NCBI RefSeq assembly: GCF_007845675.1
Contig: NZ_VOBR01000015.1
Span: 1 to 64,000 of the forward strand
DNA: 64,000 nt
DNA from: Lentzea tibetensis
GTDB taxonomy: Bacteria; Actinomycetota; Actinomycetes; Mycobacteriales; Pseudonocardiaceae
Reading direction: 5' to 3'
This document shows, piece after piece, positions 25,862 to 34,106 of the stretch. The notes beneath the pieces were generated by a model. The model had not been told where the DNA came from, did no database searches, and saw only the letters and a list, made by a program, of their open reading frames with translations. Position 1 is the stretch's first letter. Each line of letters starts with the position of its first letter. Position numbers and translations under genes: made by a program.

Positions 25862-26991
25862 GAGGTGGCTACTTTCAGAAGGCCGCGCAGGCGCTCGAAG
25901 TCGAACTCGTTGTCCTGGCGCAGGGCGTTGACGACGGTGCGGAGTTCCCGCAGTGCCTGGGGGCCCGGCTTGATGCCGAGGAAGTCCTTGGTGGCAGGCG
26001 GACCCCACTGGGCCAGGCCGGAGGCCTTCATCGGCGCCCAGCCGGGGTCGAGGGCGTTGTCGAACAGGTCGCCGTCGCTGAAGTGCTCGACCATGAACCC
26101 GTCCGGGTCGCGCCAGTAGTCGAAGATCTGGCTGCCCTGGATGTGTCTGCCGATGCCCCACGAGTGGTGGTAGCCGTGCTCGCGCAGGTATTCGCCGCCC
26201 GCCGCGAGTGAGTCCAGGTCGGCGACCTGGTAAGCCGAGTGCACGTACCGGTTCGCCGGGCCGAGAGCCAGTGCCAGCGTGTGGTGGTCGGTCGGAGTGG
26301 CGCCGCGGTCGCAGCGGATGAAGCTCATCACCGGACCCCGCTCGCGCTGGCCGGGGTAGTAGAGGAAGTCGCTGACGATCAGCCCGAGGTGCCGCAGGTA
26401 CCAGTCGAGGGTTTCCCGGTACTTGGTCGTCTGCCACACCACGTGCCCGAGCCGCTGCACCCTCGCCGGCTCGCGCACCGGCCGCTGCGCGGCATTGGCC
26501 CGGACGGCGGCGTGGCCGAAGTTGAACGTGAGCGGCTCCTGCGCCGGTTGCGCAGCGAGCTCGTGGGTGTCGGAGACGACGCGCACCCGCAGTCCGCTCG
26601 GGTCGACCAGGTCGACGGCCAGTCCGCCCAGGCTCTCCGGCAGTTTCGCCGCCTTCCGCCCGGTCGCGTCGGCGAGCTTGACCACGTCGGTCGAGTCGGC
26701 GGCACGGAAGGCGGGCCCCACGAACGCCGACCGCCGGCCGCGGCGGATCAGCACACAGGGCGCGCCCAGGTCGGTGCCGCGCAGGTGCAGCTCGTCCACC
26801 GTGCGCACCGATGTGGTGAACCCGAAGGCGTGCGCGAACAACTCAGCCTTGGTCAGGTCGGGCTTCTCGAACTCCAGCCACGCGAGGTCGTGCACCTTGA
26901 CGATCGGGTCGGACACGCGCCCCGGATGCTCGCCCGCCAGGGCGCCCTGCTCGCTGTGCAGGCCGGTGTGGGGGTCGTGGTGGTCGCTCAT
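25858..26991 (-). CDS. Extradiol-type ring-cleavage dioxygenase (VOC superfamily)
   Basis: 377 residues with two vicinal-oxygen-chelate modules. The second module carries the likely Fe(II) triad: His in QRLGHVVWQT near residue 183, His in GYHHSWGIGRH near residue 270-277, and Glu in GFMVEHFSDGD near residue 293. These positions fit catechol 2,3-dioxygenase/2,3-dihydroxybiphenyl dioxygenase-like enzymes. It should cleave a catechol at the meta position with O2. It is first in the eight-gene operon and faces the TetR gene across a 133-bp operator region. Confidence 0.82.
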   Translation of the reverse strand: MSDHHDPHTGLHSEQGALAGEHPGRVSDPIVKVHDLAWLEFEKPDLTKAELFAHAFGFTTSVRTVDELHLRGTDLGAPCVLIRRGRRSAFVGPAFRAADSTDVVKLADATGRKAAKLPESLGGLAVDLVDPSGLRVRVVSDTHELAAQPAQEPLTFNFGHAAVRANAAQRPVREPARVQRLGHVVWQTTKYRETLDWYLRHLGLIVSDFLYYPGQRERGPVMSFIRCDRGATPTDHHTLALALGPANRYVHSAYQVADLDSLAAGGEYLREHGYHHSWGIGRHIQGSQIFDYWRDPDGFMVEHFSDGDLFDNALDPGWAPMKASGLAQWGPPATKDFLGIKPGPQALRELRTVVNALRQDNEFDFERLRGLLKVATS

Positions 26992-27010
26992 CGAGCGCTC
27001 CCTTCAAAGA

Positions 27011-27076
27011 TGACGAAATCATCACCCCTGACTACATCCTCAGTCAAGACGTTCTGATGAATTCGTCAGTCTTGAC
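27011..27076. promoter_or_regulatory. Twin TetR-type operators between dioxygenase operon and tetR
   Basis: Two 14-bp imperfect palindromes are almost identical when one is reversed: TGACGAAATCATCA at 27011-27024 and TGATGAATTCGTCA at 27055-27068. A further inverted repeat GTCAAGAC (27043-27050) / GTCTTGAC (27069-27076) encloses the second. The first lies 20 bp upstream of the dioxygenase ATG. This is a classic layout for a TetR repressor controlling both divergent transcripts. Confidence 0.7.
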
Positions 27077-27124
27077 GTTGAGTTAGGATGGAGGGCGCAG
27101 TGGCCAACGGGAGGGTGGACGGAC

Positions 27125-27781
27125 ATGACGGAGCAGGCGGGCAACCGCGTTGACCGCCGCAAGGCGCGCACCCGTGCGGCCCTTGTCCGCGCTGCTCAGG
27201 CCTGCATCGCGGAGGGCAGGACGACCGTTCCGATCCTGGAGATCACCCAGATCGCCGATGTCGGAATGGGGTCGTTCTACAACTACTTCGAGACGAAGGA
27301 ACAGCTCTTCCAGGCCGCCGTCGAAGATGCCCTCGAGACGTTCGGCGACGCGCTCGACGCCCTCACCGCTGACCTGGACGACCCTGCGGAGGCGTTCGCG
27401 CGCAGCTTCCGGCTCGTCGGGCGGCTGCACCGCAGGCAACCCGAGCTCAGCAAGGTCCTGCTGCACAACGGCCTGGCGCTGGCCGGCTCCGACCAGGGCC
27501 TGGCCCGCCGCGCGCGCCGCGACATCGAAGCGGCCGTGCACGCGGGCAGGTTCGCCGCCGTCCGCGACCTGGATCTTGCTCTCGCCGTCGCCACGGGCGC
27601 GACTCTCACCCTCGGCCAGTTGCTGCACGACCACCCAGACCGTGACGACCTGGAGGCGGCCGACCTCATCACCGAGGACCTGCTCCGCATGTTCGGCGTT
27701 CCCGCCGACGAGGCGCACGACATCTGTCAACGCCCGCTGCCCGACCCGGACGACGTGCCTCGGCGAGACAGCGTCGCCTGA
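27125..27781 (+). CDS. TetR family transcriptional regulator
   Basis: 218 residues. The N-terminal HTH spans RRKARTRAALVRAAQACIAE and ITQIADVGMGSFYNYFETKE (residues ~10-65), with the recognition helix GMGSFYNYF. The C-terminal ligand-binding domain is helical and lacks recognisable ligand residues. Divergent placement and the operators at 27011-27076 make it the likely repressor of the aromatic/PHA operon, responding to a pathway compound or CoA thioester (inference). It is followed by ~145 bp with no recognisable gene before the alkA fragment. Confidence 0.88.
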   Translation: MTEQAGNRVDRRKARTRAALVRAAQACIAEGRTTVPILEITQIADVGMGSFYNYFETKEQLFQAAVEDALETFGDALDALTADLDDPAEAFARSFRLVGRLHRRQPELSKVLLHNGLALAGSDQGLARRARRDIEAAVHAGRFAAVRDLDLALAVATGATLTLGQLLHDHPDRDDLEAADLITEDLLRMFGVPADEAHDICQRPLPDPDDVPRRDSVA

Positions 27782-27927
27782 CTCGGCTACCGCGGGCCGC
27801 TGCCGTCCGCGAGCTTCCGCTGCACGACCGCGGCGCGAGCAGGGACCACTGCTGCAGTGCGGCTGGACCGCCTGCACTTCTTCGACTCGCCGACGGCCGC
27901 CGCATCAGTCCTCGGGTGAGGGCGGCA

Positions 27928-28098
27928 TCAAGGACCAATCTCGTGGGTGCGTTCCTCGCGCAGGGTGCGCAGGTGGACGGCGGCCCAGGTGCGGAACGGC
28001 CGCCATGCCTCGGAGAGTTCGCGGCCGGGGCCGTAGCGCTGGATGATCTCGTCGTCCAGCCTGCGCTCGTGGTGCGGGATCAGGCGCAATTGCTCCGG
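27928..28098 (-). pseudogene. alkA: DNA-3-methyladenine glycosylase 2 (AlkA-like), C-terminal fragment
   Basis: The minus strand from about 28098 to a stop at 27928 encodes EQLRLIPHHERRLDDEI, then RYGPGRELSEAWRPFRTWAA and VHLRTLREERTHEIGP, the conserved final helices of AlkA-type glycosylases (W-R-P-x-R-x-x-A-x-x-H-L). The remainder is replaced at about 28090-28100 by the plus-strand serine recombinase fragment, marking an insertion or deletion breakpoint. Confidence 0.65.
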
Positions 28099-28692
28099 CG
28101 ATCACGAGGGGCGGGCGGCTTCAGCGCAGGGAAGAAGCTGGAAAGAGGCCTGAAGCGGACCAAGCGGGTGTACCCGCTACGTGGGCGGGTGAAGTGCTCG
28201 TATTGCACGCGGCGAATGGAGGGCACGCCGCGCGGTCCTCGGACGTACTACCGCTGTGCCGCGCGAACGATGGTGCCTGGCTCGTCCGCGCTGAAGGGGC
28301 ACCCACCAAACGTGTACCTGCGTGAGGTTGCGGCAATGGACCGGTTCAACAAGTGGATTGATGGACTGTTCGACCGCGCGAACCTCGACAGCACAGTGTC
28401 TGCGCTCGTGGCATCGCAGGACGACGAAAACGCAGGGACGAAAGATCGTGCGGCCGTCAAGAAGCGGCTTGCAGACGCGGAAGGAAAGCTGCGCCGATTC
28501 CAAGACGCCATAGCGGCGGGCGTTGACCCGACAGCGCTGGTCGATGCGATCAACAAGGCACAGGAGCAGCACGCGGCCGCTCAAGCCGAGCTGAACGGGA
28601 CGCCGAGGCGGACCGGGCGGAGTGCGGCCGAGGTGTACGCGATGATCGATTCGCTCGGCGACGTGCCAACGGCAGCCCCGCACAGCATTTGA
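28087..28692 (+). pseudogene. Large serine recombinase, C-terminal fragment (copy 1)
   Basis: The frame encodes AQLLRRSRGAGGFSAGKKLE, YPLRGRVKCSYCTRRMEGTP (first Cys pair of the zinc ribbon), TYYRCAART, and a coiled coil (AAVKKRLADAEGKLRRFQDA) with VDPTALVDAINKAQEQHAAA. This is the recombinase/zinc-ribbon/coiled-coil half of phage-type serine integrases. The N-terminal resolvase catalytic domain is missing. A related copy at 43072-43700 has the same orientation. Its 5' edge is fused to alkA and its 3' edge abuts the truncated NB-ARC gene. Confidence 0.8.
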
Positions 28693-28701
28693 TCAACTCC
28701 G

Positions 28702-29442
28702 CTACCGCGTCGGGTTCGGCAGGCAGCCGTTCAGCACCCAGGCGGGCCCCAGCAGCTGATGAGCCTCGGCGTCCGTGAGCGGGTTGAGGACGACGGGCTT
28801 CGCGGCGTGGCTGGCGACCAACCCCGACAGGTACCGACGACTCGTGACGAGTACCGTGCGGTTCGGGCTCCCTGGCAACAGCGGGGTCACCTGATCAGTG
28901 TCACGGGCGTTGTCCAGCACGATCAGCATTCGCCGGTCCGCGACAAGGCTGCGGTACCGCCCTGTCCGGGCCTCTGGATCCACCGGGATCTTGTCGGGGG
29001 TCACCCCCAACGCGTCCAGGAACCCTCGCACCGCCTCGGCCGGCTGCACGGGTTTCTCAGTCGGGCTGAAACCTCGCAGGTCCACGAACAACTGCCCGTC
29101 GGGAAAGCGATCGGCGTTGCGGTGCGCCCACTGCAGTGCCAAGCAGGTCTTGCTGACACCCGCGAGCCCGCCGATCGCCGAGATCACCATCGTGGCGTCG
29201 GCCTCCGCCGCCTCGTCCACCGCAGTAGTGATACCCGCCAGCTCGGAATCCCTGCCGGTGAACGGCTTCGGTGCGGGCGGGAGTTGCCGCGGCACCAGAG
29301 GTTCCCGCTCGCGCCGGAAGTGAACGCCACCGTGGAGCGTGCCCACTTGAAGCACCGGACCGTCCACGGAGCCGGCGAACTCGTTGACACACAGCGTCAC
29401 CGGCGAGGATGTCTGCTCACCTGGCCCTTCGTCGACAGTCAT
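28702..29442 (-). pseudogene. NB-ARC (STAND) ATPase, truncated after the nucleotide-binding domain
   Basis: ATG 29442 (agggagcggg site) starts a 246-residue frame with PKPFTGRDSELAGITTAVDE, a P-loop AIGGLAGVSKTCLALQWAHR in which the canonical GVGKT reads GVSKT, VDLRGFSPTEKPVQPAEAVR, and the Walker B/sensor RRMLIVLDNARDTDQVTPLL followed by VLVTSRRYLSGL. These are the NB-ARC hallmarks of AfsR/NPHR-type signalling ATPases, which normally continue with a winged helix and TPR repeats for another 400 or more residues. The frame ends in unrelated sequence next to the recombinase remnant. Confidence 0.8.
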
Positions 29443-29654
29443 CGCCCGCTCCCTGTGGGAAGTGAGCAGCATAACGAGGTCGCGCGCACATCCTGTGGTG
29501 CGATGAGTGATGGTCATCCGGTCTGCAACCCGGGATGCTGGTCGGAGGACAGGGGCGAGCATGAATGCGACGACCCTCTGCCACGACCATGCCGGGACGA
29601 GCTGTTCGATCTCGATATAGGCGGGTTCGTCGATGGGCCGGTCACAACACTCTT

Positions 29655-29835
29655 CGAAGATGCCGTTCTAGCAGGTGCCGTGACCCGTCGGTGACCGCGT
29701 CCGAGACATTCGGCATGTAGACCGCGAACGTGGGCGCGGCCGCACGTGGCGCATCCGCCTGCAGGAGATCTGTGAGGCTGATAGCCATCCGGTCGAGTAT
29801 CAGGAAAGCAGCGTTGATGACCCGCGTGCTGGTGC
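29655..29835 (-). pseudogene. N-terminal fragment of a tyrosine recombinase/integrase (copy 2)
   Basis: The minus strand encodes VINAAFLILDRMAISLTDLL, QADAPRAAAPTFAVYM and NVSDAVTDGS, clearly homologous to the fragment at 1015-1225 (LLLLDRMGIS, QADAPRPAALTFAAHV, IVSDAVNEGT). It decays soon after. The catalytic domain is absent. The same family has left two independent scars in this window. Confidence 0.5.
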
Positions 29836-30027
29836 CGACCACTGGGGTGCGCGCAGCCACTGCTGTCCTCGGTTTCGCAATCGCCGACGATCGGTCCATC
29901 CGTTACTGGCGGTGGGGCAAAGATCGGTACCTTGCAGGCACTTCACGCGCCGATCGCCTCCGGGAGGTTGGCGCTGGTGCCTGACGGAGGATGTCACGAA
30001 GCGGCGAGCGCGGACGATGGTGACAGG

Positions 30028-32088
30028 GTGAGACGTCGGCTGTTGGTTCTGGCGTGGCTGTTGGTGGCAGCAGGTCTGGGTTGGGCCGTGGTGCGGGTAA
30101 CGTTGCTGGAGTCGTCCGCTCGCAGCGAAGCCAGTGGATTCGGCCAGTTCGTACTCGCCGCGGTGGGATTGGCGATCATGGTCGGGGACTTGGTCGTCCG
30201 GGCGTTCATCCCGGCGCCGGCTCCTGACATAGACGAACTGGCCGACGGGCTGGCGATGGCGATGCGCGACCAGTGGGAGCAGGCCGCCATCGATCGAGGA
30301 CTTCTGCAACCAACACCGTTGCCGATCCGGTGGCGACGCTGCACCACCGCGGTGGCAGGCCCTGCGTCGGCGGCGACCGGCTCTCGCGACGGACAGGCTC
30401 AGTTCGACCCACTTCCAGGCCTCGACCGGGTCACCGCCAGCGCACTGCGGAGCGGCACGCGGCGCGCACTGCACCGCGTGTACGGCGGGTTGGGCTCCGG
30501 ACGGCTGGTCCTCGTCGGCGGCCCTGGTACCGGGAAGTCCTCGGTAGCGGTGTTGCTGATGCTGGACGCTCTCCGCTATCGCGACCAACTCGACCTAGCC
30601 CAGCGCAGCCGGGTCCCGATTCCCGTGTTGTTCACCCTCTCCGACTGGGATCCCGGCACAACCTCGGTCCAGGACTGGCTGACCGCCAAACTGGCGGACA
30701 GTCCGCTGCTCCGGGGACGCCGTGGTGCCGAGCGCGTACGCCACCTGCTCCATGCCAGGCGCATTGCGGTCTTCCTCGATGGCCTTGACGAGATCCGAGA
30801 AGAGACCCGGCCGGTGGCGCTGCGCGTATTGAGCGAGCAAGCCAACTTCCGGCTGGTGCTGCTCACTCGCACCCACGAGTTGGTCGCTGCCGCGGTCGAC
30901 CAGGGGCTGGTCGGCGCGGTCGCACTCGAGCTCCTCCCGCTGCGCCCGGTCGACGTCGCCACCTACCTGCTCCGGCCGCTGACCGAGCCGGCTCCGCCCG
31001 CCTGGCAGCAGTTGACCACCAGCCTCACCGTAGCTCCAACCAGTCCGGCCGCCCAGGCGCTGACCACACCGCTGACTGTCCGACTGCTGCGCGACGCCTA
31101 CCCCGTGTCTGCACCAGTCGACGATCTACTCGACACCACCCGGTTCCCCACGCCCGGCTGCATAGTCGACCACCTCCTCGACCAGGCCGTTACCGCCGCG
31201 TACGCCCCACGACCGGGACATCCCCCGCCCCGCTACAGCCTCGACACCGCTCAGCGGACCCTGACGTTCATCGCCCGCCAGCTGACGAACCGCAACACAC
31301 GCGACTTCGCCTGGTGGGCAACGGCGACCTGGGTTCCGCGCAAACTCCTGATGACACTGACTTCAGGGCTCCTGATCGGGCTGGTGGCCGGCATCGGATT
31401 CGGGCTGGCATCCGGGCGGGACGCCGGGATCGGAATGGCGGTCACCGCCGGGATCTCCTTCGGACTCGCGATCGGACTGGTGACCAATCCCGGTCCTCTC
31501 AAGATCCAGTTCGACCGTGCGACCAGGCGATCGCTGCTCAAGCCCACTCGGCTTGCAGCAGGACTGACGATCGGGCTCGTGACCGGATTCGGTTTTGGCA
31601 CCAATCTCCAACTAGGGGCCGCACTCGGGATAGCGTTCGGGGTCGGATTCGGCATTCTGACCTGGCTCCAGGTCGGCCTCACCACCGCACCTCTCCACAA
31701 GACCGCATCCGCCAACCCCGTGAGTGTCTGGCGCGATGATCTGCTGGCCGGTATCGGGACCGCGATCACCACTGGATTCGTAGTCTTCGTCCTGACCGCG
31801 CTCGCGTTCATCGTGAGGCCGGACACCGGTAACCTCGGCGGGGCACTAGCTGTCGGCGTCGCTACCGGGCTCGCGTTAGCTCTGTTGGTCATGGAAAGCG
31901 CGACCGCTGCGGTGGCCCAGGCCTACCTCGCCATGAGACACAGAACTCCGCTCCGTCTGCTCCGGTTCATGGAGGATGCAAGGTCACGTCACTTGCTGCG
32001 CACGGTGGGCCCGATCTACCAGTTCCGGCACGCGACCCTGCAGGACCGGCTCGCCGGTGTACCGACGGCCAACCAACCGCCGCCGTGA
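30028..32088 (+). CDS. NACHT-domain NTPase with N- and C-terminal membrane segments
   Basis: About 686 residues. Two N-terminal membrane helices (LLVLAWLLVAAGLGWAVV and FVLAAVGLAIMVGDLVV) precede a NACHT NTPase with P-loop LVGGPGTGKSSVAVLLML (near residue 165) and Walker B RIAVFLDGLDEI near 245 showing the NACHT-type DGLDE. From about residue 440 come about six glycine-rich membrane segments (LLIGLVAGIGFGLASG, AVTAGISFGLAIGLV, GLTIGLVTGFGFGTN, AALGIAFGVGFGIL and others), then a short cytoplasmic end FRHATLQDRLAG. Similar proteins exist in actinobacteria without known role; some NACHT proteins act in phage defence. GTG 30028 is preferred; upstream GTG 29977 is possible. Confidence 0.8.
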   Translation: MRRRLLVLAWLLVAAGLGWAVVRVTLLESSARSEASGFGQFVLAAVGLAIMVGDLVVRAFIPAPAPDIDELADGLAMAMRDQWEQAAIDRGLLQPTPLPIRWRRCTTAVAGPASAATGSRDGQAQFDPLPGLDRVTASALRSGTRRALHRVYGGLGSGRLVLVGGPGTGKSSVAVLLMLDALRYRDQLDLAQRSRVPIPVLFTLSDWDPGTTSVQDWLTAKLADSPLLRGRRGAERVRHLLHARRIAVFLDGLDEIREETRPVALRVLSEQANFRLVLLTRTHELVAAAVDQGLVGAVALELLPLRPVDVATYLLRPLTEPAPPAWQQLTTSLTVAPTSPAAQALTTPLTVRLLRDAYPVSAPVDDLLDTTRFPTPGCIVDHLLDQAVTAAYAPRPGHPPPRYSLDTAQRTLTFIARQLTNRNTRDFAWWATATWVPRKLLMTLTSGLLIGLVAGIGFGLASGRDAGIGMAVTAGISFGLAIGLVTNPGPLKIQFDRATRRSLLKPTRLAAGLTIGLVTGFGFGTNLQLGAALGIAFGVGFGILTWLQVGLTTAPLHKTASANPVSVWRDDLLAGIGTAITTGFVVFVLTALAFIVRPDTGNLGGALAVGVATGLALALLVMESATAAVAQAYLAMRHRTPLRLLRFMEDARSRHLLRTVGPIYQFRHATLQDRLAGVPTANQPPP

Positions 32089-32199
32089 ACGCGCGGTCCT
32101 ACCGGGGCCAGCGGCGCTTTTCCAGGCCTGCGCTACTCGGTGACATCGCCATCTGAGTTGATGACGCAGGATCCCGGTGGGTACGGCATCGACGGGACG

Positions 32200-32610
32200 G
32201 GTCGGCGGGGCGCCGGGGAGGCGGAGGCTCCCCCCAGTTCGCTTCGAACACCACGACCATGTGGTCACGGGTCCAGTCGTCCGCGATCGTCGGGTCGTAG
32301 CCGACCACGTGCACCAGGAACCGCACGTTCCAGTCGAACGCGCGCCGCGACAGCCTGCCGCGTCTGTGCCTCGGTCGCCGTCAGCACGACCACCTGGGCC
32401 TTGGCCGCCTTGAGCGCGGTGATCTGCTCGGCGGCGTTCTTCGCCACCGGTCGAGCTGACACGCTCATGCCGAGCTGGTTCGCGACGAACCTGCTGCCCT
32501 CCAAGGCGTTCTCACCGTAGTCGCCCGGCAGGTAGAGGTGGCCGATCACGCCACCGTCCTGGAGCACGCCCTCCCCGCACAGGTGGTCGAGTCCGTTGAT
32601 CACGTCGATG
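32200..32610 (-). pseudogene. ABC substrate-binding protein fragment (paralogue of 34107-35297)
   Basis: The minus strand encodes INGLDHLCGEGVLQDGGVIG, YLPGDYGENALEGSRFVANQ and ITALKAAKAQVVVLTATEAQ, then after a frameshift near 32330 FLVHVVGYDPTIADDWT. All match the central part of the lipoprotein at 34107-35297 (INGLDHLRQEGALREGAVIG and LVHVVGYDPAITDS). Both ends are missing. It is a decayed tandem duplicate; 32089-32199 shows nothing recognisable. Confidence 0.75.
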
Positions 32611-32629
32611 TAGCAGAGGGACTCCTGGG

Positions 32630-32902
32630 TTCAGTGTGGCGCACCACTTCGGTGCCGTGGCGGTGGCCGAGGCGAGCGGGCTGGCCGAGTTCGGCGACGA
32701 TCGCGGACGGCTCCGGGACGCGTTGTGGTGCTGCGACATGACCACGAGTCCGGATGGGCACCTGGGGGATGACCGGCTGGCCGAGATCCGCAGGCGCCAT
32801 AGGCCCGATGATCCGGTGGTCCGCGCTCTGGCGATCAACGTCGACGAGCGGCTGGCGGCGGTCCGGCGCACGCACCGGTTGCTGCGCCGAACAATGGTCT
32901 GA
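32630..32902 (+). pseudogene. HD-domain phosphohydrolase, C-terminal fragment
   Basis: The plus strand encodes VAHHFGAVAVAEASGLAEFG, LRDALWCCDMTTSPDGH and DDRLAEIRRRHRPDDPVVRA, matching the end of small actinobacterial HD-domain proteins (conserved HH, and D in A-D-M-T-T-x-P-D-G). The first half with the HD metal-binding motif is missing, replaced by the substrate-binding fragment on the other strand. 32903-32990 carries nothing I recognise. Confidence 0.55.
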
Positions 32903-32990
32903 CGGCGCAAGGCACCCGCCGCGACCACGAACTCCTCGTCCGATCCGTGGGTGACCACCTGGAGTTCGATTGGCCAGCTGTGTCGCGTGC

Positions 32991-34094
32991 TCACGGACGA
33001 ATGGCCGTGGTCGCCACGGACACGTGGTCGAGCAGCTGGACGACCTCCTCGGCGCATCCCCAGGACAGTGTCACGCCGGAGCCGCCGTGACCGACGTTGT
33101 GCAGGATCCGAGTGCCTGCCTGGTGGCCGAGCCGGACGCCTTGGCGCCGCATCGGCCGCAGCCCGGTGCGCACCGTCCCCTCATCGCACAGGCTGACGTC
33201 GCGCAGCGCGGGGAGGAACTCCTGGCACCGGGCCAGCATCTCGCGCACCGGCGCGTGGTTGTCCAGCGTGAGGTCCGTGTTCCACTGGTCCGGCTCCACG
33301 AGCCCGCCGAGTACGAGCCGGTAGCGGCCGCGCGGCACGATGAAGACCATGTTCTGACCGCCGAGGGTCGCGTCGTGCGCCATCAGGTGGGCGCGGGTGA
33401 TGCGCGGCATCGTGCGGCCGTCGTTGTGCGCGTGCACGAGCGCGCCGCGCAGCGGGTACATGGCCTCGCCGGTGAGCTCGATCGCGCCCAGCCCGGCGCA
33501 GTTGACGATGAAGTCCACTCCGAACGCCGCGAGCAGGCCCTGTTGCTGTGCGACGAGATCACCCTCGATGCGGGTGCGCACGACGACGCATCCGGCGCTG
33601 GTGACGTGCCCGTACAGCCAGCGCAGGTACACGTCGGTGTCGATCATCGGAGCGAGGTGGGTGTAGGCGTCGGCGACCTTCGCGGACGGGCTGACGCCGT
33701 TCTCGTCCGCGAGCGAGGGGTCCCGCCGGAAGCCGCTGACGTGCGTGGCGAGCTCGAGCATCTTGCGGTGCTCGACCGGGTTGTCCTCGATCGGGCCGCG
33801 GAAGTAGAAGATCGCGGGCCGCACGTGCACGCCGCTGTGCGCGTCCTCGGCTAATCGCTGGAACCGCTGGTACGAGGTCAGGCACCACGCCTTCGACCGA
33901 TCCACCGACACCTCGTCGCGGTGGTGCCCGCACACGGCGGGCGGCCACTCCCACAACGCGCCGGCGACCACCGACGTGATGTCGGGCGCGAACCGGTCGG
34001 CGGCGATCACCACCTCGTACCCGGCCCTGCGGGCGCAGAGCGCTGTCGTCAGCCCGACCACACCCGCGCCGATCACCAGGATTCGCGGCTTCAT
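32991..34094 (-). CDS. FAD-dependent oxidoreductase, D-amino-acid oxidase type
   Basis: 367 residues. N-terminal Rossmann motif ILVIGAGVVGLTTALCARRA, then AGALWEWPPAV, a substrate domain, and the C-terminal FAD signature ILHNVGHGGSGVTLSWGCAE (about residues 325-344), as in D-amino acid oxidases (DAO, PF01266). It likely oxidises an amine or D-amino acid with O2. ATG is 13 bp after the stop of the substrate-binding lipoprotein, so the gene is last in the second PHA operon. The GxGxxG is canonical; substrate is unknown. Confidence 0.85.
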   Translation of the reverse strand: MKPRILVIGAGVVGLTTALCARRAGYEVVIAADRFAPDITSVVAGALWEWPPAVCGHHRDEVSVDRSKAWCLTSYQRFQRLAEDAHSGVHVRPAIFYFRGPIEDNPVEHRKMLELATHVSGFRRDPSLADENGVSPSAKVADAYTHLAPMIDTDVYLRWLYGHVTSAGCVVVRTRIEGDLVAQQQGLLAAFGVDFIVNCAGLGAIELTGEAMYPLRGALVHAHNDGRTMPRITRAHLMAHDATLGGQNMVFIVPRGRYRLVLGGLVEPDQWNTDLTLDNHAPVREMLARCQEFLPALRDVSLCDEGTVRTGLRPMRRQGVRLGHQAGTRILHNVGHGGSGVTLSWGCAEEVVQLLDHVSVATTAIRP

Positions 34095-34106
34095 GCAGGG
34101 TCTCCT

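Noticed and set aside
32512-33057. Minus-strand open frame spanning 32.5-33.1 kb
   Set aside because: It crosses two unrelated gene fragments and shows no domain; it reflects open high-GC antisense sequence.
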